A stretch of 9,277 nt of DNA from NCBI GenBank assembly GCA_020853075.1, contig JADYZS010000178.1, positions 1 to 9,277 on the forward strand, in the 5' to 3' direction. Origin of the DNA: Anaerolineae bacterium. GTDB lineage: Bacteria > Chloroflexota > Anaerolineae > JADYZS01. The position numbers were made by a program, and so were the translations under genes. Numbering within the stretch: the first letter of the stretch is position 1; the number at the start of each line of letters is the position of its first letter. The notes below the pieces were generated by a model. The model worked only from the letters and a program-made list of their open reading frames with translations. It was not told the DNA's origin and did not search any database. Below, piece by piece: positions 1-5,894 of the stretch.

Positions 1-9
1 ACATACCAG

Positions 10-30
10 CCGTCGGATTTTATCCGATGG
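10..30. other. Short perfect-stem hairpin upstream of the first gene
   Basis: Bases 10-18 pair with 22-30 around a TTT loop (9 pairs, one G-T wobble). There is no T-run after it, so a classical terminator is not supported on the + strand. It could be the tail of an upstream gene's terminator or a leader structure of the lipoprotein gene, whose ribosome binding site begins 23 bases later. No promoter is visible in the 60 bases upstream of that gene. Confidence 0.4.
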
Positions 31-52
31 CGGCCTGTTCCTAAAGTAGAGT

Positions 53-59
53 AAGGAGG
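53..59 (+). promoter_or_regulatory. Ribosome binding site of the lipoprotein gene
   Basis: AAGGAGG is a near-perfect Shine-Dalgarno sequence. It lies 4 bases before a TTG at 64 and 10 bases before an in-frame GTG at 70. Both starts are usable and differ by two residues, so the start is fixed only to within that range. Confidence 0.75.
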
Positions 60-63
60 CCGC

Positions 64-2559
64 TTGAGAGTGCGCGTGTTCCTCGGCTTGGTCATCGTTG
101 CCATCGTGGCGGTTGCGTGCAGGCCTGGTCCTACGGTTGTGCCGATCGCACGGCCATCTCCCACCTCTTTGCCGCCGACTCCTCTGAACCAAGAGCCAAC
201 GCGGCGGCCCACCGAAGCGGCCTCGCTACGGGCAGCGGATACGGCTACCTCGCCAGCCGAGATAACGCCCACCGAGCCCGTGCCTACGGCCACTCTGGAG
301 CCAACGGCAACAGTGGCGCTGGCGACGGCTACGCCGCTGCCGCCCACAGCCACCTCTGCGCCGGTCACACCCACGGTAACCGTCGTGACCCTCGCGGCTA
401 CGAAGGTGCTCACCATGCCGGCAGCGACGGCGCAGGCCAGGGCGACCCCAGTTCCCTCCCCAACCGTGGTTTCCTATCCTGGAAGCGGTTCCGGCTGGGC
501 AGGGGATGGCGGCGGCCCCGGCAACGCGTCCTATAGCCCATCGCCGCCCCTCCCCGGTTCTCTCGTACAGTCGTGGCGCATGGACTTGTATAAGCCCGAT
601 TCCTCATCGGGACTCTCGTTGCGGATCGTTTCCATGGCAGCGCGTGGCGATACCCTCTACGCCGTTTCCTCTCAAGGCATCCTCTATCGTCTGGATGCGC
701 GCACAGGTCGCGTCCAGAACACGACCACGCTTTGGGATGAAGGCCCGCGCGGCGCGTTTGGCGCGCGCATGGCGCTGGTTGGCGACCATCTCGTGATCGG
801 CCTCGGCGACCTGTTCATGCAGTATCGGGGACAGCGCAGCCCGTCGTACCGCTCCCGCCTGGTTGTGCTGGAAGCGGGTGGGCAGAACCGGATACGCTGG
901 CAACTGCCGGACTATTACAATAGTGGCTACGCCTGGCTGGCGTCGGGCAATATCCTTCTGGTCAGTACCCAGAGCAACGGTGACCTCATCGCCTTTGACC
1001 TCGCCACAGGGTATGCGCGGTGGAGCCATTCTGACCCAGAGGCATGGTGGTCACTCCTCGCCGCGGATGACAGCAAGTTTTATCTCGTCCGTCGCCCCAG
1101 GGGTTACCCGGCACCGGAGACAGAAGATTATCTGCGCCGCCAGCGCTTTGTGGCCTTCAACGCGGCCACCGGGAAGGTAGCCTGGGAATCGCAGCCTGAG
1201 ATCAGAGACGATGTGCAATCGGCCATGCTGAGCGAAGGACGACTTATCTTGATCGGTTGGAATCCGATACTGATCGCGTTGTCTGCCCAGTTTGGGAAGG
1301 AACTGTGGCGCTCCGGCGTGAGCCTATCCTCATATAGCCCGATGGCCGCCGGTGGAGGAAGTATCGTGGGGCGGGTGTACGACGTGGGCCGCAATGAATT
1401 GGTGGGCGTTGACGCGCAGAACGGCAGCGAGAAGTGGCGGCTGTCGCTGGCCGATGCCTACCCCAGTGGGCTGCTGCTGACGCGCGACGACGTTTTCGTG
1501 ACCCTTCACGACAATGAGAAATCTTATTTGCGGCGGGTGAACGCGCAGACGGGTAAATGGGTGTCCACCGTGTTGGAGGAGACCTCGCCGTCCTACGCGT
1601 ACCCCGGCACGGTTCTTGCGGCCACCGAGGGTCGTCTCCTTCTTGGCGGCTTTTCCCTCATCGTCTTCGCCGGCCAGGCCGTCACTGCCCCTTCGCCCAT
1701 CACGCCGGTCAAGTTCGTCACCACGACGCTTCCGGCCTTGCCGCTATACTACGAGTCCACGGTCTCGGGCAACGGCGACGTGTGGCGCAGCCTCTCCGAC
1801 GGGACAGGGGCCGCGAACCTCACCAACAGCGGAGGCGACGATTGGGACCCCGCGCCTGCGCCCGATGGTCGCCTCGTCGCCTTTGAGTCGTACCGCACCG
1901 GCACGAGCGAATTCTGGCTGATGCGGAGCGACGGCGCCGACCAGCATCCCCTGGCCGAGACACGCAACGCCAATGTCTATAACGCGCACCCGTCCTGGTC
2001 GCCCGATAGCGGGCAAATCGCCTTCGTCTCCAACCGTGGTGGCGAATTCCAGGTTTGGGTCATTCGTCCAGATGGGAGTGACCTTCATCCCCTCACCGCG
2101 GAAGGGCGCAACACCGATCCTGCCTGGTCACCCGACGGCAAGGCCATCGCCTTCATCTCCAATCGCGGCGGCAACGACGACGTCTGGCTGATGAACGCGG
2201 ATGGTAGTGCCGCCCGCCAGGTAACCTTCACGTCGGAGCGCGAGGCCTCGCCTGCCTGGTCGCCGGACGGGCGCTATCTCGCCTTTACCCGTCAGGTATC
2301 ACCCCATGCCGCTGACTGGGGCCAGATCATCATCAAGCGACTGGACGGTGGGTTGGAGATCCTGGCCCCTTATTCTCAGTACGCTTCGGACCGTAACCCA
2401 TCCTGGTCGCCCGATGGCACGCGGCTGGCCTGGGCTCGCAAGACAGAAGATCCCGGCAAACCACAGGTCGTCATCGCCCGGCTAGACGCGGGCGCGCCAC
2501 CGGCCATCCTGGACATCCGGGCAGATCCGGCCTGGGCTCCGGCTGCACAACAGCCCTGA
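64..2559 (+). CDS. Lipoprotein with PQQ-like propeller and C-terminal TolB/PD40 propeller
   Basis: The 831-residue product begins with a short lipoprotein signal: two arginines, a hydrophobic core and a lipobox ending AVAC, with the lipidated cysteine at residue 19. A Pro/Thr/Ala-rich stalk follows to about residue 140, then a short Gly/Ser patch. Residues about 165-545 contain PQQ-like blades, seen as repeated 'LxALDAxTGxxxW'-type segments (LYRLDARTGRV, LIAFDLATGYARW, FNAATGKVAWES, LVGVDAQNGSEKW). Residues about 560-831 hold a TolB-type propeller with the P-[AS]-W-S-P-D-type motif at residues 596, 643, 686, 730, 779 and 822. That spacing of 43-49 residues implies six blades. The protein is probably anchored at the outer face of the cytoplasmic membrane and held off it by the stalk. 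Such propellers bind proteins or ligands; no catalytic site is visible and the ligand is unknown. The PQQ-like repeat family does not by itself imply bound PQQ. The gene appears monocistronic and ends before a strong terminator. Confidence 0.9.
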   Translation: MRVRVFLGLVIVAIVAVACRPGPTVVPIARPSPTSLPPTPLNQEPTRRPTEAASLRAADTATSPAEITPTEPVPTATLEPTATVALATATPLPPTATSAPVTPTVTVVTLAATKVLTMPAATAQARATPVPSPTVVSYPGSGSGWAGDGGGPGNASYSPSPPLPGSLVQSWRMDLYKPDSSSGLSLRIVSMAARGDTLYAVSSQGILYRLDARTGRVQNTTTLWDEGPRGAFGARMALVGDHLVIGLGDLFMQYRGQRSPSYRSRLVVLEAGGQNRIRWQLPDYYNSGYAWLASGNILLVSTQSNGDLIAFDLATGYARWSHSDPEAWWSLLAADDSKFYLVRRPRGYPAPETEDYLRRQRFVAFNAATGKVAWESQPEIRDDVQSAMLSEGRLILIGWNPILIALSAQFGKELWRSGVSLSSYSPMAAGGGSIVGRVYDVGRNELVGVDAQNGSEKWRLSLADAYPSGLLLTRDDVFVTLHDNEKSYLRRVNAQTGKWVSTVLEETSPSYAYPGTVLAATEGRLLLGGFSLIVFAGQAVTAPSPITPVKFVTTTLPALPLYYESTVSGNGDVWRSLSDGTGAANLTNSGGDDWDPAPAPDGRLVAFESYRTGTSEFWLMRSDGADQHPLAETRNANVYNAHPSWSPDSGQIAFVSNRGGEFQVWVIRPDGSDLHPLTAEGRNTDPAWSPDGKAIAFISNRGGNDDVWLMNADGSAARQVTFTSEREASPAWSPDGRYLAFTRQVSPHAADWGQIIIKRLDGGLEILAPYSQYASDRNPSWSPDGTRLAWARKTEDPGKPQVVIARLDAGAPPAILDIRADPAWAPAAQQP

Positions 2560-2610
2560 GCCCCGAGAGAATCATAAGGTTGATGAGAGAGGTAGGCAGT
2601 AACAAACAGA

Positions 2611-2634
2611 GGCCCTGCTCACAAAAGCAGGGCC
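2611..2634. terminator. Bidirectional terminator between convergent genes
   Basis: GGCCCTGCT (2611-2619) pairs perfectly with AGCAGGGCC (2626-2634) around a 6-base loop. On the + strand it is followed by TTCGGTTT. On the - strand it is followed by TCTGTTTGTT. It can therefore stop the lipoprotein transcript from the left and the L,D-transpeptidase transcript from the right. Confidence 0.85.
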
Positions 2635-2674
2635 TTCGGTTTAGCCTACGCAGGTCGTCGTGCTCGTCGGCACT

Positions 2675-3511
2675 TCACCAATGGATGACGACGGGCGTGC
2701 CGATGGATGCCCAATTGTACATGAACTGCGCGTCGGCGTTGGTCAGGTTGATGCAGCCGTGGCTCATAGGGCGTCCGAAGTTGTTGTGCCAGTAGGTGCC
2801 GTGGATGGCGTAGGCTTTGTAGAAGTACATCACCCACTGCACGTTCGGGAGACGATAGCCGGGGCCCGACATCGTCTGTGCGCGCACCTTCGTACGGACG
2901 GCAAAACGGCCTGGGGGCGTGGGATAGCGGGCGATGCCTGTGCTCACCAGCACGTTCAATACGACGGTGTTGCCCTCGTAGGCGCGCAGCCGTTGCTCCG
3001 ACAGGTCTATGTCTATCCACCGCCCCGACGTTCCAGGGTTGGGGTTAGGCTTTGGTTGCGGCTTAGGAGTGGGGGCGGGGGCCGGGTTGCTGCGGCCAGG
3101 GATCACCAGGCGTTGGCCGACGTAAATCAAATTGGGGTTACGGATGCCGTTGGCCGACATGAGGGCCTGGAGCGAAATGCTGTAGCGCGCGGCAATGTTG
3201 GCGAGGGTATCGCCCCGACGCACGTAGTACACGGCTCCGGAGCCAGGGTTAGGGTTCGGGTTGGGGGCGTTGCCGCTGGGGATGACGAGCCGTTGGCCGA
3301 CCCAGATGAAATTGGCATTGCGCAGGGAGTTTGCCTGGGTGATGCTCCCTACCGAGACGCCGTAGCGAGCAGCGATGCTGGCGAGCGTTTCCCCTCGCCG
3401 TACAACGTGGACCACTTGGGCGGACTCTGTATCCGCCGACACGACACCGCTCACAACCAGCTGGCTCACGACGAACAGCAGAACCAATGCGATACGCACT
3501 GCTCTCCTCAT
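2675..3511 (-). CDS. Secreted L,D-transpeptidase (YkuD) with two LysM domains
   Basis: The 278-residue product starts with a signal peptide (MRRAVRIAL plus a hydrophobic core) with likely cleavage after VSA-26. LysM domain 1 spans about residues 33-78 and LysM domain 2 about 94-138, joined by an Asn-Pro linker (81-90). A Pro/Lys/Asn linker (140-162) leads to a YkuD catalytic domain at 164-278. The YkuD signature is clear: H237 in HGTYWH, then SHGCIN with H251 and catalytic cysteine C253. Family knowledge: LysM binds peptidoglycan glycan strands, and YkuD enzymes form 3-3 crosslinks or attach proteins to the wall through L,D-transpeptidation. I place the start at the ATG at 3511, not at the TTG at 3532, because GGGAGGAG lies 8 bases before the ATG and the earlier start would leave the site inside the gene. 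It has its own promoter and ends at the bidirectional terminator. Confidence 0.95.
   Translation of the reverse strand: MRRAVRIALVLLFVVSQLVVSGVVSADTESAQVVHVVRRGETLASIAARYGVSVGSITQANSLRNANFIWVGQRLVIPSGNAPNPNPNPGSGAVYYVRRGDTLANIAARYSISLQALMSANGIRNPNLIYVGQRLVIPGRSNPAPAPTPKPQPKPNPNPGTSGRWIDIDLSEQRLRAYEGNTVVLNVLVSTGIARYPTPPGRFAVRTKVRAQTMSGPGYRLPNVQWVMYFYKAYAIHGTYWHNNFGRPMSHGCINLTNADAQFMYNWASIGTPVVIHW
3246..3267 (+). other. Canonical G-quadruplex motif inside the transpeptidase gene
   Basis: On the + strand, which is the template strand for this gene, four G-runs occur as G3-TTA-G3-TTC-G3-TT-G5. The loops are 3, 3 and 2 bases, which fits the standard quadruplex pattern and resembles telomeric DNA. 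The coding sense of the same bases is the Asn-Pro linker between the two LysM domains. A second, less regular G-rich cluster lies at 3036-3101 over the linker before the catalytic domain. Confidence 0.6.
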
Positions 3512-3519
3512 CTTCACAT

Positions 3520-3527
3520 CTCCTCCC
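3520..3527 (-). promoter_or_regulatory. Ribosome binding site that fixes the transpeptidase start
   Basis: The - strand reads GGGAGGAG from 3527 to 3520, with 8 bases before the ATG at 3511. A GTG at 3517 is in frame but is only 2 bases from the site. This makes the ATG at 3511 the preferred start. Confidence 0.8.
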
Positions 3528-3569
3528 AGCAAGTCGCGGCCAGCACGCGTCCTTTGCCATCACAGATTA

Positions 3570-3598
3570 AGTATAACTGACTTTCGCCCAATTGACAA
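3570..3598 (-). promoter_or_regulatory. Sigma-70-type promoter of the L,D-transpeptidase gene
   Basis: On the - strand, TTGTCA (3598-3593) and TATACT (3575-3570) are separated by exactly 17 bases. Each box matches the consensus at 5 of 6 positions. Transcription would begin near 3562-3564, giving a leader of roughly 50 bases. Confidence 0.75.
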
Positions 3599-3755
3599 CT
3601 TCTTGTAGCCTTCCCCAGCCGAACCACAAGTAGTAGGGATATACGCTGTTCTTGCGGAAGGGGAAAGACGCCCCCACAAGTCATTGCCCTTACTACGTAT
3701 CATGACGCAAAGAATGGCGAAAAGTTCCGCCTTGCGGCAAATTGATTTATGTGTG
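3599..3755. other. Non-coding stretch upstream of the transpeptidase promoter
   Basis: No convincing gene lies here. The 8-base direct repeat CCACAAGT occurs at 3624-3631 and 3674-3681, exactly 50 bases apart. GTAGTAGGG (3630-3638) also faces an imperfect inverted copy, CCCTTACTAC (3687-3696). Both lie upstream of the promoter -35 box (3593-3598), where activator sites could be, but the repeats are short and this role is an inference. Confidence 0.35.
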
Positions 3756-3775
3756 GCTGTCGGACCCGACAGCCC
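3756..3775 (-). terminator. Hairpin after the ATP-grasp gene, probable terminator
   Basis: GGCTGTCGG (3756-3764) is a perfect reverse complement of CCGACAGCC (3767-3775), a strong GC-rich stem with a tight loop. It starts 10 bases after the ATP-grasp stop codon in the - direction. The following - strand bases (ACACATAAATCAATTT) are AT-rich but contain no clean T-run, so termination may be partial. The transpeptidase's own promoter further on fits a transcript ending here. Confidence 0.55.
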
Positions 3776-3784
3776 GGCGGTTCT

Positions 3785-4825
3785 TCACTCCCAACGCCTA
3801 TGCCCGCGTCCTACGGCCAACCAGAGGATGCGCCGGAGCGCGGTCTCGTAGGTATGTCCCTCCTCCAGTGCGGTCAGGATCCAGTTGGAGTCCATTTCCA
3901 GGCTACAATCGGGGTTCACATCAATGACGAAGATACGACCCTCGGTATCAATCCGCATATCTATCCGGCCATAGTCACGGCAGCCCAAAGCGTGCCAGGT
4001 CTTGAGCGTGACATCCCGCACCGCGGCCTCAGTTTCGGGGCTCAGGCGGGCCGGGCCCCGCCGGATGCGTTTGTAGTCTTCGCTCTCTACGTTCCATTTG
4101 GCGCGGTAGGTGATGATGTGTGGAAGCCCAGGAGGAACTTGCGAGAAGTCAAACTCGCGTAGCCCGATGATCCTCAAACCATCACATTCCTCCAATAACG
4201 AAGCAGTGACTTCGCTACCTTCAATATAGGGTTCAACAAGGACAGGCCAGCCATACTCTGCGGCCACATGCTCCGCCTGTTCGCGCAGACTCTTTGTATC
4301 TTGCACCACAGAATGGTCATCTATTCCCCCCGATGCGTGTTCCTTAACCGGCTTAACGATCAGCGGAAAAGGGAGGCGACCATCGGGAGTATCGCCGGCG
4401 TGAAGAAGGTGGAAAGGGGGTGTCGCGATGTTGTGGCGCAGCAATCGGCGTTTGAGCGCCACACGATCAGAGGTAAGACACACTACGGGGGCGCGATTGC
4501 CCGTATAGGGGATGCCTTGTCGTTCCAGGAGCATCGGGATGCGGTGGATCTCGCTTCCGTCCAAGAACTCGCAAACGTTAAAAACAACGTCCACTCGTTT
4601 CTCTCGCAGCCACTGAGGCAGACCCCGCAAATGGCTAATACCGTGCACAATGACCTGGGCATTGGGTGTGCTGCGCAGCGCGTTGCCTACGGCCTCTGCC
4701 ATCTCCGCTACGGCTGTGTTAATCTCCTGCCGTTCTGTCTCTGCCCCGCCCCACTGCTCCAGAGACATCGCACCGTGCAATACTGCCACACGCAAAGATG
4801 TGGCCCCCTGCCCAGGATCGTCCAT
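3785..4825 (-). CDS. D-alanine-D-alanine ligase-like ATP-grasp protein
   Basis: The 346-residue product has the ATP-grasp layout of the Ddl group. The N-terminal domain has VAVLHG (13-18) and VVFNVCEFLDGSEIHRIP (80-97) before LLERQGIPYTGN (99-110). The ATP-binding region has SDRVALKRRLL (119-129), FPLIVKP (153-159, with K158), HASGG (163-167) and VLVEPYIEGSEV (195-206). The metal site is D289 in RIDMR plus D302 and N304 in VIDVNP. The family joins a carboxylate to an amine through an acyl-phosphate using ATP. It departs from true Ddl: the last metal motif reads DVNPDCSL rather than the usual EVNT-P-G-M-T, so the substrate may not be D-alanine. No signal peptide is seen, so it is cytosolic. 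The ATG at 4825 is preceded by GGAGG with a 4-base gap. It has its own promoter and lies upstream of a wall-crosslinking enzyme, which hints at an envelope or peptide-ligation role. Confidence 0.85.
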   Translation of the reverse strand: MDDPGQGATSLRVAVLHGAMSLEQWGGAETERQEINTAVAEMAEAVGNALRSTPNAQVIVHGISHLRGLPQWLREKRVDVVFNVCEFLDGSEIHRIPMLLERQGIPYTGNRAPVVCLTSDRVALKRRLLRHNIATPPFHLLHAGDTPDGRLPFPLIVKPVKEHASGGIDDHSVVQDTKSLREQAEHVAAEYGWPVLVEPYIEGSEVTASLLEECDGLRIIGLREFDFSQVPPGLPHIITYRAKWNVESEDYKRIRRGPARLSPETEAAVRDVTLKTWHALGCRDYGRIDMRIDTEGRIFVIDVNPDCSLEMDSNWILTALEEGHTYETALRRILWLAVGRGHRRWE

Positions 4826-4852
4826 CTCACCTCCGGTTTATGCGGTTGTGAC

Positions 4853-4880
4853 GACCGGCTGCTTGGAGAGGCTGCCGGTC
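4853..4880 (-). promoter_or_regulatory. Hairpin in the 5' leader of the ATP-grasp mRNA
   Basis: GACCGGC (4853-4859) pairs perfectly with GCCGGTC (4874-4880). After one mismatch, two more pairs continue inward around an 8-base loop. It lies within the predicted leader, beginning about 8 bases after the inferred start point, and it is not followed by a T-run. It could affect mRNA stability or control expression. No known riboswitch class was recognised. Confidence 0.4.
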
Positions 4881-4894
4881 ACTCTATCTGGGAT

Positions 4895-4923
4895 ATTATA
4901 GCAGCCCTGGTGTAGAGTCCCAA
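4895..4923 (-). promoter_or_regulatory. Sigma-70-type promoter of the ATP-grasp gene
   Basis: On the - strand, TTGGGA (4923-4918) and a perfect TATAAT (4900-4895) are separated by 17 bases. The -35 box matches 4 of 6 positions and the -10 box 6 of 6. The leader to the ATG at 4825 would be about 60 bases. Confidence 0.75.
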
Positions 4924-4929
4924 ACTCTA
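4913..4929. promoter_or_regulatory. Perfect dyad over the ATP-grasp promoter, candidate operator
   Basis: TAGAGT (4913-4918), a 5-base spacer and ACTCTA (4924-4929) form a perfect inverted repeat. Its centre falls on the -35 box of the - strand promoter. A further ACTCTA occurs at 4881-4886, on the other side of the -10 box near the inferred start point. This arrangement suits a dimeric regulator. No gene for such a regulator is seen in the window. Confidence 0.5.
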
Positions 4930-4981
4930 ACGGTGAGTCTCCTCAATTGGGGATGCTATACGCCTGATACGGAGCACCTAT

Positions 4982-4994
4982 GGTCTGGCAGACC
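4982..4994. other. Small palindrome between the divergent promoters
   Basis: GGTCT (4982-4986) and AGACC (4990-4994) form a 13-base perfect inverted repeat with a GGC centre. It lies about 30 bases upstream of the -35 box of the + strand promoter. It may be a protein-binding site, but a palindrome this short can arise by chance. Confidence 0.25.
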
Positions 4995-5023
4995 TCTAGG
5001 GTTGGGATAGCCCACTGGTGGGG

Positions 5024-5052
5024 TTGTCTCTTGTGCGCATTCATGCTACAAT
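5024..5052 (+). promoter_or_regulatory. Sigma-70-type promoter of the coiled-coil / zinc-ribbon operon
   Basis: TTGTCT (5024-5029) and TACAAT (5047-5052) are separated by 17 bases. The -35 box matches 4 of 6 positions and the -10 box 5 of 6. TGC directly before the -10 box gives an extended -10 element. The start point would be near 5059, leaving a leader of about 74 bases. It is back to back with the ATP-grasp promoter, with about 100 bases between the two -35 boxes. Confidence 0.7.
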
Positions 5053-5132
5053 GCAACCACAGGGGGATAGTTGGCACTCAACGGTGTTAATCCTCATGCT
5101 CAGGGGCCGGTGTTCTCGCAACGAGGTGGCAA

Positions 5133-5894
5133 ATGAGTCTAAACCTGGAAGCACCCACAGAACTTCTGGACGCTATTCTGCAAGCGGAACGGAAGATCGC
5201 CGCGAATCGCCAGGAACTCCACGCCGCGCGAGCAGAGCGCGCGGCGGCGCTGCAACTGGAAAGCGATAGCAGCAAGACCCTGGCAAACCTTGATAGTGAG
5301 ATAAAACGGCTCGGCGGGCAGCCTCATCGCCGCAGCAGGGCCGCCTACCTTGATGGAGAGACACTGGAACGGGGAACCCTGACCCTGACCAGCGATGCCG
5401 TACACTTCTCAGGGTGGCGTGGCAAGGTTGAGATCCCCCTCCGGGCCATCCAAAGCATTGCCCTGGGCACCTCGCTTCTACCGCCATTTGCAGGCATACC
5501 GATCCTCGGCAACCTCTGGCCGGGCCGGCCACGGAGCGGCGAGACTATCCTCCTTACGGTGCGAGAGAGCCCCGTCGCAGCCCAACAGTTGGCCGTCATC
5601 GGCGACCTGAAAGAGGCTGCGCTTTGGCAGCAGGAGATCCTGATACAGCAGCAGCAGGTTGATCAGGTCACGGCTCTGAAGACGCAACTTCTCAGCGAAC
5701 GCGAGGAGGCGGTAGCCGCTCTGGCGAAGGCGCGCGAGGCGTTTCGGCAGGCCCAGAGCCGCGTGGAACTGATTGAAAAAGAAGCGGCTGTCCTACGGGC
5801 CCAGATGGATACCCTGAAAGCGCAGCAGCGCGCAGAAGAAGCGAAGGCGCGCAGTGCCGAGGTCCTCCCTGCTCCCAAGAGAGACGAACCGTGA
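5133..5894 (+). CDS. Coiled coil / PH-like domain / coiled coil protein of unknown function
   Basis: I do not recognise this 253-residue protein as a named family. Residues 10-60 are an Ala/Glu/Arg/Leu-rich helix with heptad-like spacing. Residues about 76-171 look like a compact beta domain of the PH/GRAM type, with alternating strands such as GTLTLTSDAVHF, KVEIPLRAIQSI and ETILLTVRE, then an amphipathic helix (QQLAVIGDLKEAALW). Residues about 166-240 form a long Gln/Glu/Ala/Arg-rich coiled coil ending in a charged, Pro-containing tail. No signal peptide or membrane segment is present, so it is probably cytosolic and oligomeric. PH-like domains often bind lipids or proteins at membranes, but that role is inferred. 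The ATG at 5133 follows GAGGTGG at a suitable distance. Its stop overlaps the next gene's start by 4 bases (GTGA at 5891), which indicates coupled translation and probably a shared function with the membrane protein that follows. Confidence 0.8.
   Translation: MSLNLEAPTELLDAILQAERKIAANRQELHAARAERAAALQLESDSSKTLANLDSEIKRLGGQPHRRSRAAYLDGETLERGTLTLTSDAVHFSGWRGKVEIPLRAIQSIALGTSLLPPFAGIPILGNLWPGRPRSGETILLTVRESPVAAQQLAVIGDLKEAALWQQEILIQQQQVDQVTALKTQLLSEREEAVAALAKAREAFRQAQSRVELIEKEAAVLRAQMDTLKAQQRAEEAKARSAEVLPAPKRDEP

Noticed and set aside
306..480. Repetitive nucleotide stretch in the lipoprotein gene as a possible tandem repeat array
   Set aside because: It encodes a Pro/Thr/Ala-rich stalk with irregular units. 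The apparent repetition is explained by amino acid composition, and no fixed-length unit was found.
604..1029. A 141-codon open frame on the - strand inside the lipoprotein gene
   Set aside because: It lies wholly inside the propeller coding region and has no recognisable domain of its own. It is a shadow of the GC-rich reading frame.
2660..3580. A 306-codon open frame on the + strand across the transpeptidase gene
   Set aside because: It is antisense to a clear LysM/YkuD gene. Its product has no recognisable domain, and it overlaps the terminator-distal end and the promoter of the real gene.
3726..3739. A small CCGC-CTT-GCGG hairpin in the transpeptidase upstream region
   Set aside because: Only four base pairs form the stem, which is too short to separate from chance in this DNA.
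4268..4915. A 215-codon open frame on the + strand across the ATP-grasp gene
   Set aside because: The opposite strand encodes conserved ATP-grasp motifs throughout. This frame also covers the ATP-grasp promoter and has no domain of its own.
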